Of a DNA stretch of 64,000 nt, positions 1-10,911 are shown in pieces. How positions within the stretch are numbered: the first letter of the stretch is position 1; every line of letters begins with the position of its first letter. The notes under the pieces are model-generated. The model saw nothing but the letters and a program-made list of their open reading frames with translations. It was not told the origin of the DNA and made no database searches. The stretch comes from Paguma larvata (Eukaryota; Chordata; Mammalia; Carnivora; Viverridae): positions 123,415,239-123,479,238 of the forward strand of contig CM057825.1 in assembly GCA_030068075.1 (NCBI GenBank). Direction: 5' to 3'. Made by a program: the position numbers and the translations under genes.

Positions 1-169
1 CTGGAAAGGAAGACATTTAATAAAAGGCTCATTTTTTATAAGTGGGGAAAGCTGAGGCTCCCAAGGGGGAAGGGAGCCACCAAGGCAAAACCAGGGGCGG
101 GGCTGTTGGAAGAGAGCTTAGTTGCTCAAAGCACACCTTCTGGAAGTAAAGTCAGTAGGTGTTCAAAAA
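1..169. other. Intronic sequence, nothing recognised
   Basis: A mixed, moderately G-rich stretch with no repeat or coding signal that I can name. It lies inside or downstream of IQCK. Confidence 0.5.
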
Positions 170-284
170 AAAATTCTTTTTTTTTCTTTTTTTGATCTTA
201 TTTTTAAGTAACCTTCCACACCCAACTCAACCCTGAGATCGAGAGTTGCATGTTTTCCTGACTGAACAAGCCAGGTGCCCTTCA
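170..284 (-). mobile_element. Short older-type CAN SINE
   Basis: Reverse-complement head (GAACAAGCCAGGTGCCC) and 'CCCTGAGATCGAGAGTTGCATG' core, ending in TTTTAAGTAA with no CT-rich region. This is the ~110-bp older carnivore form. Confidence 0.8.
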
Positions 285-499
285 GTAAAATTATTTTTTC
301 ATGCTTATTTGTTTATTTTGAGAGAGAAAAAGCACTAACAGGGGAAGGGCAGAGAGAGTAGGAGAGAGAGAATCCCAAGCAGGCTCTGCATTGTCAGCGC
401 AGAGCCTGATATGGGGCTCAAACCCACAAACTGTGAGATCATGACCTGAGCTGAAATCAAGATTCGGATGCTTAACCAACTGAGCCACCCAGGTGTCCC
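285..499 (-). mobile_element. CAN SINE, full length
   Basis: T-rich tail, GAGAGA stretch, GCAGGCTCTGCATTGTCAGC body and GAGCCACCCAGGTGTCCC head. Flanked by a TAAAATT-type repeat on both sides. Confidence 0.9.
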
Positions 500-663
500 T
501 AAAATTTTTTCTTAATCATACGAGTAACACAGTGTCTGTAGAAAAACTGGAAAATATCTGTTTTTAAACAAATATTAAAATGAATTTTCTTTAAATCATT
601 TTTTCTAAAAATCAGGTTTTATGTGTTATTCATATGTCTATATATCTATGAGCATTTTCTTTC

Positions 664-884
664 TTTTTAAAAAAATTTTTTTAATGTTTATTCACTTTTG
701 AGAGAGAGAGACAGAGTGCAAGCAGGGGAGGAGTAGAGAGAGGGAGACAGAATCTGAAGCAGGCTCCAGGCTCTGAGCTGTCAGCACAGAGCCCGATGCG
801 GGGCCTGAACTCACGGACCGTGAAATCACGACCTGAGCTGAGGTCAGACGCTTAACCGACTGAGCCAGCCAGGTGCCCCAATTG
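664..884 (-). mobile_element. CAN SINE (felid type), full length
   Basis: Flanked by the perfect 15-bp TSD TGAGCATTTTCTTTC at 649-663 and 885-899. The body carries GCAGGCTCCAGGCTCTGAGC and the reverse-complement head. Confidence 0.93.
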
Positions 885-899
885 TGAGCATTTTCTTTC

Positions 900-1440
900 C
901 ACATCTCAATTCATAAGGCTAAGTCCATTTCATAGTTAACTGAATTGCATCAAGATGGAGTTTCAACAATTTAAACAGCCACCATCTACTAGTCTGACCT
1001 TCAAAATTCAGTGTCTTCAAAAGCCTAGTGAGTCATGGTGTGAATGAACAGACGAACCTCATCAGCCGTGTCTTGTGACTTTTTTTATTTATCTCTGCAT
1101 TCTCAGCTGCCGCTGCCAAGACTGAACCTTTAGAAATATCCCAAGCATTCTGAATGAGCCTGGGTATAAACAGTTCTCATCCAGTTCAGACTGGCAGAGG
1201 CTCTATATATTAAATGTTGCCTTTAAGTGAAAAGGAAATAAATCCTCCGGTTTATTTTTAAACAGTTCCTTTACAAGAGTAACAATTTAATAACTAATCA
1301 AGAAATCATTTCAATCTGTACTGAGGGACTGGGGCAGTATTCACTCATTATCTTAGCGCTTGGTCCAGAGCCCAGGGCAGGCAGGGCTCAAGTCAAGAAA
1401 TTCCAAGGATTAAGAAACCAAACTTATCAAACAGTAAGAG
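900..1440. other. Repeat-poor intronic sequence
   Basis: AT-rich unique sequence with no recognised repeat and no supported exon. Confidence 0.5.
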
Positions 1441-1445
1441 GAGGG

Positions 1446-1557
1446 GTTGGGATTCTGTTTCTCTCCCTCTCTCTGCCCCTCCCTTGCTCATGTTCTCTCT
1501 CTCTCTCTCTCTCTCTATCTCAAAACTAAATAAACTTAACACAATTTTTTTTAAGAA
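1446..1557 (+). mobile_element. 5'-truncated CAN SINE
   Basis: Only the 3' CT-rich part (TCTCCCTCTCTCTGCCCC) and the AAACTAAATAAACTTA tail are present, directly before the next SINE. Confidence 0.75.
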
Positions 1558-1558
1558 A

Positions 1559-1691
1559 GAGGCACCTGGGTGGCTCAATCAGTGAAGCATCCAACTCTTG
1601 GTTTCAGCTCAGGTCACGATCCCATAGTTGGTGAGTTTGAGCCCCGTGTCGGGCTCTATGCTGACAGCTCAGAGCCTGGAGCCTGTTTCAG

Positions 1692-1727
<36 letters not shown>

Positions 1728-1795
1728 CTCCCCTACTCATGCTCTGTCTCTCTAAAAAATAAAATAAACATTAAAAAATAAATAAATAAACTTAG
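1559..1795 (+). mobile_element. CAN SINE (felid type)
   Basis: GGCACCTGGGTGGCTCAATC head, GGGCTCTATGCTGACAGCTC body, a long (TC)n and an A-rich tail. The (TC)n run is about 32 bp. Confidence 0.92.
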
Positions 1796-2039
1796 AAAAT
1801 TTTAAAACAGAAGAAAAGAAGAGGGTTTGGGAATTAACATCCCAAGAGTTTAAACAGCAGGGTTCTTCTTAGTAAGAAGTCCCCTGGTATACTGAAAAGA
1901 AAAAGTGAATGTTTCCAACCACAGACAGTGAGAAACACATTTACCTCCAAGCAAAACTGCACTTTAGCAAGGATCACTCATATCACCTATGTCATTCTTA
2001 CCCCAAAGTGTCTCCTAAATGCATCCACTTCTGTCTACT

Positions 2040-2590
2040 CCCACTGCCAGCAATGTCATCTGATCTGCTCCCCACCTGCAGCCACATTCATCTTTCTAGA
2101 AAGCCCGTCTGATGCTGCCACTGCTCAGCTAAAACCCGTTAAAGGCTCCGTGCTGTCCTCAGGATCAAGTCCACAGTCTTTAACTGCTCTCTCCCTGGCT
2201 CCCCTGTCACCCTGCATCCTGCTTGTGCCACACGGGCCTGTCTTTTTTCAGTCCCCCTTCCAGACTCAGGGTCTTTGCTTCGGTCTTTTCTCATCTCAGA
2301 GAGCCCTCCCTGCCACTCGTTTCTGACGTCAGCTTAGGAGAACCTATTCAAATTCCCCTGCCAGTCTCTCATGGCGCCCTGAACTTCTCCGAAAGCACTG
2401 ATCACAGTTTGTAGTCAGGTACTCACGTGATAACTGGAATAGTGTCTGCTTCCCCACTAGACTCTGAGTTTCCAGTAGAGCAAGGTATTGGCTGTGGTCT
2501 CCACTGCATACCCCAGCAGCTGGAACTATCCGGTCCCATGGCCAGAGCAGGTGCTCGATCCATCTTTGTTGACCTAATTAATGAATCCCA
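2040..2590 (+). mobile_element. L2 LINE fragment, 3' region
   Basis: Resembles the L2 3' end: 'AAAGGCTCCGTGCTGTCCTC', then 'GGGTCTTTGCTTCGGTCTTT', and finally a usage of '...CCAGCAGCTGGAAC...CAGGTGCTCGATC' ending with TTGTTGACCTAATTAATGAA. Open frames here are not credible genes. Confidence 0.65.
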
Positions 2591-2674
2591 CTCTAGCTCC
2601 CTTTTGTAAGCCCCACTACCCTCTCTCTGCCTCTAGGTTGCCAAAGGACACACATCTTTCCTGGGAAAAGAACA

Positions 2675-2920
2675 CCCAGACTTTAGTGTCAGAGAGGTGT
2701 TTGCATTTGGGCTCCAGCACTCACTCCCAGTACCCCCTAGGCCCAGTCATTAACCCTCTTGACGCTTCTGTTTCCTTGCCTATAACATTGGGTTCCCCAT
2801 GGCTCTTACTGCATGGGTAATCTTATATTTAAATATATTAACCGAGATCGCATATAAAAATCCACCAGAAGAATGAACAACACACAACAGATGCAGCAGG
2901 TGCATAATAAATGGTGATTC
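2675..2920 (+). mobile_element. MIR SINE, degraded
   Basis: Core traces such as CTCCAGCACTCACT, CATTAACCCTCTTGACGCTT and CTGTTTCCTTGCCTATAA, with a final AGGTGCATAATAAATGG. Confidence 0.55.
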
Positions 2921-3394
2921 TTATCGTGATTCAAACCGCTGTGTGCCTGGTTTCCTTCACTGAGCTCTCTTAGCCCCTGCTGCTGTGACAAAGTCAGCCA
3001 AAGCAGCAAAACACACTGGGGGCCTGCTGCTTTCCTTCTTGCATTCCTCTGTCGGCATCTACTGTGTGTGTCGATGTTAGACCCAAAATGGTGACCACGC
3101 CAGACGGAGCCATTGCTCTCTCAGAGCTAATCTATGCTTTAATTAAAAGATAAGTGTTTTCAAAATGTAAACAATATCTTCTGTAGCTACACAAATGGAA
3201 TTAAACCATCTCACAGCCATTGCTGTGAAATGATTCTAAGAAACTAAATGATTCGAAGAAACTCTTAGAAATATAGCTCTTAAATACATACAAAGATTTA
3301 GGAATGAAGACATCTATTTGGTGCATGATATTAAAACACTGTTCTTTGATTAATGTGAAAAATATTTAATGTCTACTCATTATTTTTTAAAATA
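2921..3394. other. Unassigned intronic sequence
   Basis: No gene seen. Positions 3143-3206 have a diverged second copy at 3989-4051 (see findings). Confidence 0.5.
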
Positions 3395-3504
3395 TACTCT
3401 TTAATTTTTTTTTAAAGTAATCCCTACACCCAACGTGGGGCTCAGACTCACAGCCCTGAGATCAAGAGTCACATGCTCCACCAGCTGAGCCAGCGAGGAG
3501 CCCC
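3395..3504 (-). mobile_element. Short older-type CAN SINE
   Basis: TTTTAAAGTAATCCCTACAC tail side, then CCCTGAGATCAAGAGTCACA and GAGCCAGCGAGGAGCCCC. No CT-rich part. Confidence 0.82.
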
Positions 3505-3649
3505 TAATGACCACTTACTATGACTGCAATTCCCGGACTGATAGGAAAGACCTGAATGCCAGCCCACCATCTCCATTCCTCTTACTATTGCAACTACTCA
3601 TATAGCTGGCAACAGTAACAACAACGATGAAAATAATAATGATAATTAT

Positions 3650-3965
3650 TATAAGTACTATTTATTGAGTCGTGTGTGCCTGACTATATATTCCTACATT
3701 CCTTTAATCTTCAAAACAACTCTATTTTTTTAAGTTTATTTATTTATTTTGAAAGGGAGAGCGGGTGGGCAGAGAAAGAGAAGGAGAGAGAGAATCCCAA
3801 GCAGGCTCCAAGCTGTCAGCTCAGAGCCCCTCAGAACAGCCCTACTATTATTACTATCTGCATCTGTCAGATGAGAACCCTGTGGCTCAGAAAGATTAGT
3901 GACTTTTCTGAGCTGTAAATGTGGGATTTGACTCTTATTTGTCTGTGCCCATTCTACTGCTTCAC
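3650..3965 (-). mobile_element. MIR SINE split by a CAN SINE
   Basis: 'TATTTATTGAGTCGTGTGTG' and CTTCAAAACAACTC lie left of the SINE; ATCTGTCAGATGAGAACCCT and TTGACTCTTATTTGTCTGTG lie right of it. This is the reverse-complement MIR order. Confidence 0.6.
3726..3829 (-). mobile_element. CAN SINE, 5'-truncated
   Basis: Has the tail and the GAATCCCAAGCAGGCTCC body but stops after GTCAGCTCAGAGCCCC, so the tRNA head is missing. It interrupts a MIR. Confidence 0.82.
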
Positions 3966-4622
3966 GGGAAATCATCTCAAAGTTTGAGTTAAAAGATTAA
4001 TGTTTTCAATATGTAAAAATATCTTCAATAGCTTCACAAAAAAAATTAAACTCTCTTAGGAATGAAGGCAGCCATGGCGGCAATATTTATAATAATGAAG
4101 TTCAGAAAGAAGTGTCCGATAGGAAGATAACTAAATTATGTACTAAGCATATCTAAAATAAGTTTATGATGTAGAAGGATGTTTACAATGTAGAGTTAGG
4201 GACACATGAAAATAATTTTTATGGGGTATTATTTCATTGATGTAAAATTAAAGATAGAATTGTATTTTCAAAAACATTGACAATAAAGATGACAATAGGA
4301 AATTCAAAGGTCCCAGAATCATCAAAACAATCTTGGAATAAAGAAAGTTGGAGGATTCAAATTTCCTGAATGAAAAACTTGTTATAAAGTTACCGTAATT
4401 GAGATTTTGTGGTACTAGCATAAAGATAGAAATATATAAAATGGAATTAAAAGTCCAGAGATAAACCCTTATATTCATGTTCAACTGATTTGTAACAAGG
4501 ATGCCAAGATCATTTCGATGGGGAAAGAAGAGTATCTTCAGCAAATATTGCTGGATGCCTGGGGATCCCTATGCAGAAGAATGGAGTTAGACCTTACTTT
4601 ATGCCATATACAAAAATTAACT

Positions 4623-4837
4623 TTAGGGTCACCCGGGTGGCTCAGCTGGTTAAGCATTTGGCTCTTGATTTTGTCTCGGGTCATGATCTTACTGTTCATT
4701 AGATTGAGCCCTCTGTCAGGCTCTTCTGTGCTGACTGAGGAGGCTGCCTGGGATTCCCTCTCTCCCCATCTCTCTGCCCCTCCTCTGCTTGTCCAAGTGC
4801 ATGTGCTCTCTCTCTCTCTCAAAATAAATAAACTTAA
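4623..4837 (+). mobile_element. CAN SINE inserted in L1
   Basis: Flanked by the 11-bp TSD AAAAATTAACT at 4612-4622 and 4838-4848. Head CACCCGGGTGGCTCAGCTGG, tail AAATAAATAAACTTAAAAA. Confidence 0.92.
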
Positions 4838-5631
4838 AAAAATTAACTCAAAATAGGTCAAAGACTTAAATGAAAGCACTTGAATCATACAACTCTTAGA
4901 AAAAAAAACCAAATCTTCATGGCCTTGGATTAGGCAATGGTTTCTTAGATATAATACCAAGAGCACCAGTGACAATTGAAAAAATAAATTGGACATCACC
5001 AAAATTAAAAACTCTTGCGCTTCCAGACACGAAGAAAGTGAAAAGACAGCCCACAAAACTGCAAATTATATATCTGATAAGAAACTTGTGTTTCGAATAT
5101 ACAAGGAACTCTTACAACTCAACAACAAAATGATAATCCAGTTAAAAAAGGCAAAGGATCTGAATAGACATTCCTCCAAAGAAGATATACAAATGGCCAG
5201 TAAGCACATGAAAAGATGCTCAACCTCATTAGGCATCAGGGAAACATAAATCAAAGTACAATGGGATCCCACTTCACACTCACCAGGATGGCTAAAATCC
5301 AACAGACAGATAATAACAAGTGTTGGCAAGGATGTGCAGAAATTGGAACTCTGCTTCACTGCTGGTGGGAATGTAAAATGGTTTAGCCACGCTGAAAACA
5401 GTTTTGCAGTTCCTCAAACACCTGAACCTAGAGTTAACCATATGACCCAACAATTCCACTCCTACGAACACACCCAAGAGGACTGAAAATACATGTTCAC
5501 ATAAGGCTGGTACATGAATGTACATAGAAGCATTATTGAAAATAGCCCAAAATGGAAATAACTCAAACGCCCATCAACTGGTGAACAGATGGATGAGATG
5601 TGGTATGTCCACACCATGGGATATTCAGCCA

Positions 5632-6016
5632 TGTTATGAGCTGAATTGTGTCACCCTCAAATTCATACGTTAAAGCCCTAATCCCCTCAAGTGACTGTAT
5701 TGGAGAGAGGGCCTGAAGGAAATGATTAAGGAAACTCATTAAGGTTAATGAGGTCTTAAGGGTGGAGCCCTAATCCCACGGAACTGGGACCCTCATAAGA
5801 AGAGGTAGAGACACCAGAGCTCACCCTCCACTGCATGAGACTCTAGCTAGAAGGCAGCTTCTGCAAACTTGGAGAAGAGCTCTCACTAGAACCTGACCGT
5901 GTTTGCACTCTGACCTTAGACTTCTGGCCTCCAGCACTGTGGGAAAAGAAATGTCTGTTGCTTGACACCAGCTAGTCTGTGGTATGTTGTGGTGGCGGCC
6001 TAAGCTGACTGATACA
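5632..6016 (+). mobile_element. Solo MLT1-type LTR (ERVL-MaLR) inserted in L1
   Basis: Begins TGTTATGAGCTGAATTGTGT and ends GCTGACTGATACA (TG...CA). It contains the MLT1-like GTGGAGCCCTAATCC, CATAAGAAGAGG and 'TTCTGGCCTCCAGCACTGTG'. The apparent 5-bp TSD is AGCCA/GGCCA (5627-5631, 6017-6021). Removing it restores the L1 line ATTCAGCCATAAAAAG. No retroviral gene is present. Confidence 0.85.
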
Positions 6017-6335
6017 GGCCATAAAAAGAAATGAAGCGTATATAAATGCTACGACATGGATGGACCATGAAAGCATCATGCTAAGTGAAATAAACCAGCC
6101 ACAAAGACGACTCTGTAGAGACAGAAAGGAGATTAGTGATTGTCTGGGGTTGGGAGGAAAGGGGGTCTTGGGGGGTTATGGCTAAGGGGAATAGGGTTTC
6201 TTTGCGAGGTGATAAAAATATGCTAAAATCGATTGCAGTCATGGTTGCAAATTTTGTGAATATACTAAAAGCCACTGACTTGTATACTTTGAATTGTTTG
6301 ACATATGAATTATACATCAATAAAACTGTTAAAGT

Positions 6336-6971
6336 TATTTCAGTAGTGGTCATCTCTGGGTGCTGAGACTTACAAAGACCAACATTTTTGTTCATTTTTT
6401 TCCACAAAGGGCAATTATTACTCCTTTTTGCAGTCATTACTTTCATAATCAGTTAAGAAGAAAGTTACTTTCAAAAATTCCATTAAAACAAAGACCAACA
6501 GTATTCTTCTTTTCTACAAAGCTGAGAAAACTTCACACCTCTGCAAGAGTCGGATACACTGTAATGACAACTCCCCCTGGACCAGGCTTCTCAGTGTGTA
6601 ATGTTCTTTCGCATACATTATCTCATGTGAGATTCACAGCCTCTGTGTTGTAAACAAGGCAGATGCCTGTCTTCTTTCTGAATATATTTATATCTTGCTT
6701 TCTCCTTAAAAGGCTTTGCAATAATTCACAACAAAATATAGTAATAAAAAGGGAAGAAAAAAAGAAAGAAAAACCAAGTCTGAAGAGAAATGGATATGCT
6801 AACCAGGAGCGCCAATAAGCTGTTACACAAGAGCTTTAAAATGAACTCTAGGTTCCCGACAGACAAGGTAAACAGGAAAAGTTAGGGAAGAAGCAAACCA
6901 TGTCCTCAAGGGAAGCAACATTTTTCCTGGCACTATCTGCTGGATAACATTTATCATATGTAGATTTTGTT
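6336..6971. other. Unassigned intronic sequence
   Basis: No recognisable exon or repeat. A purine-rich run lies near 6750-6775. Confidence 0.5.
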
Positions 6972-6990
6972 TTAATGTTTACTTATTTAT

Positions 6991-7024
<34 letters not shown>

Positions 7025-7203
7025 AAAGAGAGAGAGCAAGCAGGGGAGGGGCAGAGACAGAGGGAGAGAGAGAATCCCAGGCAGGTTCCGAGCTGTCAGC
7101 ACAAACCCCGAACTGGGGGGCTGGATTCCATGAACCGGGAGATCATGACCTGAACCAAAATCAAGAGTCGGACGCTTAACCAAGTGAACCACCTAGGCCC
7201 CCC
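6972..7203 (-). mobile_element. CAN SINE
   Basis: TTTAATGTTTACTTATTTAT tail, a (GA)n of about 30 bp, the CCCAGGCAGGTTCCGAGC body, and a degraded head ending CCTAGGCCCCCC. Confidence 0.9.
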
Positions 7204-7427
7204 TGATGGTTTATTTTTGTAGAAGGATTTAACAGAGTTTGACTCAAACTTTTTTACAGAAGATGCTAAAGTCCATTTAATATGACGATTTCCTGGAGCT
7301 GCCTTGGTTTTGTAAGCCAAAGATATACCACCTTGATAAATTCAGGTTAAATCTAAGATCAGAGGACCCGAATTTATCTGATCTAAGCCAGGGGTTTTCA
7401 TACTCACAAAGTGCAAAGCCCACCTGG

Positions 7428-7616
7428 AGCACCTGGCTGGCTTCGTCGGTTGAGCATCTGACTCTTGGTTTCCGCCAAGGTCATGATCTCAGGGTCGTGG
7501 ATCTCAGGGTCAAAGCCGCTACGCTTGGAACCTGCTTGGAATTCTCTCTTTCTCCCCCTCTGCCCCTCTCCCCCACTTGCATGCTCTCTCTCTCTCTCAA
7601 AGAAAAATAAATAAAT
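7428..7616 (+). mobile_element. CAN SINE with internal duplication
   Basis: Head GCACCTGGCTGGCTTCGTC. The segment ATCTCAGGGTC(G/A) is repeated in tandem near 7485-7511 (GATCTCAGGGTCGTG then GATCTCAGGGTCAAA). Tail AAAAATAAATAAATAC. Confidence 0.88.
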
Positions 7617-7627
7617 ACAATTTACAG

Positions 7628-7745
7628 GGGGCACCTGGCTGGCTCAGTCGGCAGAGCACGTAACTCTTGATCTCAAGGTCGTGAGTTCAGGCTCCACGGT
7701 GGGGGGAAAAGATTACTTAAGTAAATAAGTGTTTAAAAAAAGGGC
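7628..7745 (+). mobile_element. Short older-type CAN SINE
   Basis: Flanked by CAATTTACA at about 7619-7627 and 7757-7765. Head GCACCTGGCTGGCTCAGTCG, tail AAGATTACTTAAGTAAATAA, no CT-rich part. Confidence 0.88.
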
Positions 7746-7944
7746 GGGGGGAATGCAATTTACATGGTCTTTACACAAAACTTTCCCTAATGAGCATTTC
7801 TCTTACTATAAGCAATACACACTAATATTCTCTAGGTCTATTCTTGTGTTTTAAATGCATGTGGCAACCCACTAATTGATTTCACCATCCACAGCGGGAA
7901 AATGGCTCTACCGTGGTTCGAAACTTGTTTGGTTTATAGTAGTC

Positions 7945-8150
7945 ACTGATCGTTACTGACCACCTAATGTGTATGAGGCATTGAACTAAGCATGTTATAT
8001 GCATTGTCTCATACAGGTCTCTCAGGGATCCAGTGAGGGGAGTACCTTTATCATTTATTTCCATTGTACAGATGAAGAAACTAAAGCACAGAGAGAGAAC
8101 TTGCTCAAGGTCACGCAGCCGGTGAGAATCTGCAAGTAAGCATTAGTTCA
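7945..8150 (-). mobile_element. MIR SINE
   Basis: 'TGTATGAGGCATTGAACTAAG', GTACAGATGAAGAAACTAAA and GCTCAAGGTCACGCAGCC follow the reverse-complement MIR order. Confidence 0.75.
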
Positions 8151-8174
8151 AGTCTTTTAACTCAAATAACCTCT

Positions 8175-8335
8175 CAGTTGGACTTTCAGAGGGGTGTTCA
8201 TTTCATTTTACAGTTAAAAGATGGAAGATCAGAAAGGTTGAGTGCCTTGCTCAAAGATACACAGCTAGGAAGCTTCCAAGCAGGGTTTGAAGGTAGATTT
8301 TGGGACTCCAAAGCCTGAACTTTTCCTGCTATCAG
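8175..8335 (-). mobile_element. MIR SINE, second copy
   Basis: CAGTTAAAAGATGGAAGATC, 'CTTGCTCAAAGATACACAGC' and 'GGACTCCAAAGCCTGAACTT' mark a second MIR directly after the first. Confidence 0.7.
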
Positions 8336-8430
8336 TAGCTGCTCTCTCTGGACAGCTTCAGGGGTCACTTTGAAACCGGTTAAGAGACAAGTCTCTAGAT
8401 GACAGGAAAAGCAAATGAGGGCAACTCTTT

Positions 8431-8652
8431 TTTCTTTTTTTTTTAATGTTTATTTATTTTGAAAGAGAGAGAGACAGAGTGCAAGCAAGCAGGGGAGAGG
8501 CAGAGAGAGGGAGACACAGAATCTGAAGCAGACTCTAAGTTCTACACTGTCAGCACAGAGCCCGATGCTGGGCTCAAACTTATAAACTGTGAGAGCATGA
8601 CCTGAGCCGAAGTCAGACGCTTAAGCAACTAAGCCACCCAGGCGCCCTGAAG
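8431..8652 (-). mobile_element. CAN SINE (felid type)
   Basis: TSD ATGAGGGCAACTCT (about 8417-8430) and ATGAGGGCGGCTCT (8653-8666), two mismatches. Full-length body and head. Confidence 0.92.
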
Positions 8653-8766
8653 ATGAGGGCGGCTCTAATGCACATGGTAACAGGAGGGCATTACACAGGA
8701 CTCAGTTTCTGCTGCCTCCTTCCTATTCGGATGGGACAAAATAAGGCACTTTTAAAACATTTTTCT

Positions 8767-8976
8767 GGGGCGCCTGGGTGGCTCAGGCGGTTAAGCGACC
8801 GACTTCGGCTCAGGTCATGATCTCACGGTCTGTGAGTTCGAGCCCCGCATCGGGCTCTGTGCTGATGGCTCAGAGCCTGAAGCCTGCTTCAGATTCTGTA
8901 TCTCCCTCTCTCTCTGCCCTTCCCCTGCTCACACTCTGTCTCTGTGTCTCTAAAAAATAAATAAACGTTAAAAAAA
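8767..8976 (+). mobile_element. CAN SINE (felid type), full length
   Basis: Near-consensus: GGCGCCTGGGTGGCTCAGGC head, GTGAGTTCGAGCCCCGCATC B-box region, CT-rich 3' part, AAATAAATAAACGTTAAAAA tail. It forms an inverted pair with the SINE at 8431-8652. Confidence 0.95.
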
Positions 8977-8999
8977 AATAAAACGTTTTTCTATATACC

Positions 9000-9514
9000 A
9001 AAGTATCATCAGCGATGGTCTTGGAGGGTAACTTTTTCTGATTTCTTGATACTTTTCTGCAGTTTCATCATGAGAATGTATTACTGCGATAAGGGGACAA
9101 TTTTTAAATTCGTGTAAAAGGAATCAGCCTGCCCTTCCTGATATCTACCTCCCAGAGCTCTTTACCTTGAAAAATTTCCATGTCCGGGACTAATGAGAGT
9201 GGAATCTGGAACTGGCAAGACACTTTAGCTACTCAGAGCCTAAATTTAGATCCTAAGGCAAATACCATGCGTCAACAGGGCTGGACTGGCGCTCACGGAG
9301 TGGAGGGGGGACAGTTAGACGGGTGGGACCACTGCCCTTTAAACCAGGCTAACAGGCCTAAAGGGACATGAGCTTCTTGCCCTTGGCAGTTTAATCAGAG
9401 GTTGGATCCTGATGGATTTGTACGAAACCAAACACCGAGAGATTTCTCCTGAGCATTTTAACTCCATAAATAACATCTGTGCATGGCAGCATAATGAGGT
9501 GGGGAAGGGGAAGG
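9000..9514. other. Unassigned intronic sequence
   Basis: No repeat or exon recognised. Short open frames on both strands lack splice-site and motif support. Confidence 0.5.
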
Positions 9515-9745
9515 CTTCTGGACTCAAGCTGCCTGGCTCTGCTGCTTCTTTGCTGCGAGGCCCCAGGTACCTTGTTCGACCTCTCTGTGCCCCAGTTTCT
9601 TCATCTATAAAAAGGACACCACAGTAGTAGCTGCTTCACAGGGCTGCTCTGAGGGCTGAGTCACGGCTAGGGAAGCACATGTAACAGTGCTTGCTTCATA
9701 GTAAGCACACAGTCGATATGAACGATCCTTGCTATTATTAGAAAA
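9515..9745 (+). mobile_element. MIR SINE
   Basis: CTGGACTCAAGCTGCCTGGC, CTCTGTGCCCCAGTTTCTTC and 'AGTGCTTGCTTCATAGTAAG' follow sense MIR order. Confidence 0.75.
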
Positions 9746-9876
9746 AATAATCAAAAAAGGAAAATAATTGCCTGCATTTCTATTTTAGAAAATAAAAAAA
9801 CCAAAGCAGGCAGAAATCAATCAATCCATCGATCACCAGCATTACTACCAGGTAGAAAGAAATAATCACTGTATAG

Positions 9877-10215
9877 TGGCACGTGGCTGGCTCACTTGGC
9901 AAAGTTGTGACTCTTTTTTTTTTCTTTAACTTTTATTTATTTTCGAGAGACAGAGCGTGAGCAGGGGAAGGGCAGAAAGAGAGGCAGACACCGAATCTGA
10001 AGCAGGCTCTAGGCTCTGAGCCATCAGCACAGAGCCCGATGCGGGGCTCGAACTCACAGACCGTGAGATCATGACCTGAGCTGAAGTCGGTCGCTTAACC
10101 AACTGAGACACCCAGGTGCCCCAAAGTTGTGACTCTTAATCTTGGGATTGTGAGTTTGAGCCCCATCCTGGGTGTAGACATTACTAAAAAAAAATAAAGT
10201 TTTTAAAAAAAGAAG
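9877..10215 (+). mobile_element. Older-type CAN SINE interrupted by a younger one
   Basis: The left part GTGGCACGTGGCTGGCTCAC is joined, after removal of 9916-10137, to TAATCTTGGGATTGTGAGTT and an A-rich tail. Confidence 0.88.
9916..10122 (-). mobile_element. CAN SINE (felid type) inserted in an older SINE
   Basis: Perfect 15-bp TSD AAAGTTGTGACTCTT at 9901-9915 and 10123-10137. Near-consensus body. Confidence 0.95.
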
Positions 10216-10414
10216 TAATCACTATTAGCATTTTGGGGTTATATTCTAGTAGAGGTTTCTGTTTATCCATTTCTATATTATGTGTAAGCATATGTTTCCC
10301 GTTTATTTATTTTTTTGTGTGTGTTTGTTTGCTTGCTTAGAAACAGTTCCATTTACTTGTCCTTGGAGTGTTCACTAGGCTGGATAATTTGGGAAAGGGA
10401 TTATAAAACACAGA

Positions 10415-10590
10415 TTCGTTCATTAATCAATAAATATTTCTTGGGCATCTACCATGTGCTGGGCACTGTTCTAGGTGCTGGAGATAGAGCAGTGAACAAA
10501 ACATGAAGGAAAAAGAAAGTCTCTGCTATTACAGAATTTACATTATGTAAATTATTACACAGACAATAAACAAAATAAATCTTTAAAAAG
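10415..10590 (-). mobile_element. L2 LINE 3' end
   Basis: 'CATTAATCAATAAATATTTC', then GGGCACTGTTCTAGGTGCTG and GATAGAGCAGTGAACAAAAC: the reverse complement of the L2 3' terminus. Confidence 0.75.
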
Positions 10591-10673
10591 CCTGGGTGAT
10601 TCAAAAGAATTAAAGACTTGAAAAAATTATTAGTGACTAAGTTATGTGTATCATGTAGTCAAAGACAATTTTA

Positions 10674-10911
10674 TTTTTTTAATTTTTAATTTTTAATTTT
10701 TTAAAGTATTTTAATGTTTATTTTTGAGAGAGAGAGAGAGAGAGAGTGAGTGGGGGAAGGGCAGAGAGAGAGGGAGATGCAGAATCCGAAGCAGGCTCCA
10801 GGCTCCAAGCTGTCAGCACAGAGCCTGATGTGGGGCTTGAACTCACCAACCAAGAGATCATGACCTGAGCTGAAGTCAGATGCTTAACAGACTGAGCCAC
10901 CCAGGTGCCCC
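10674..10911 (-). mobile_element. CAN SINE (felid type), in the tail of the next one
   Basis: Full element whose T-rich tail starts near 10674 and whose head ends GCCACCCAGGTGCCCC at 10911. It sits between the left TSD and the tail of the adjacent SINE. Confidence 0.9.

Larger units (their letters stand above)
4240..6335 (+). mobile_element. L1M LINE, 3' part (end of ORF2 plus 3' UTR), interrupted twice
   Basis: Contains the classic end of L1 ORF2: GCACATGAAAAGATGCTCAA, AAACATAAATCAAAGTACAA, 'TGCTGGTGGGAATGTAAAAT' and CCATCAACTGGTGAACAGAT, then the 3' UTR ending TTATACATCAATAAAACTG. Frames are broken throughout, so it is a dead copy. A CAN SINE (4623-4837) and an MLT1 LTR (5632-6016) are inserted. 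Confidence 0.85.

Noticed and set aside
4538..5056. 172-codon minus-strand open frame
   Set aside because: It runs across an L1 and an inserted SINE in antisense; chance.
8778..8960. Recurring 60-90 codon frames with [25 protein letters not shown] protein
   Set aside because: The same peptide family recurs on both strands all over the window because it is CAN SINE sequence in translation; it is not a gene family.
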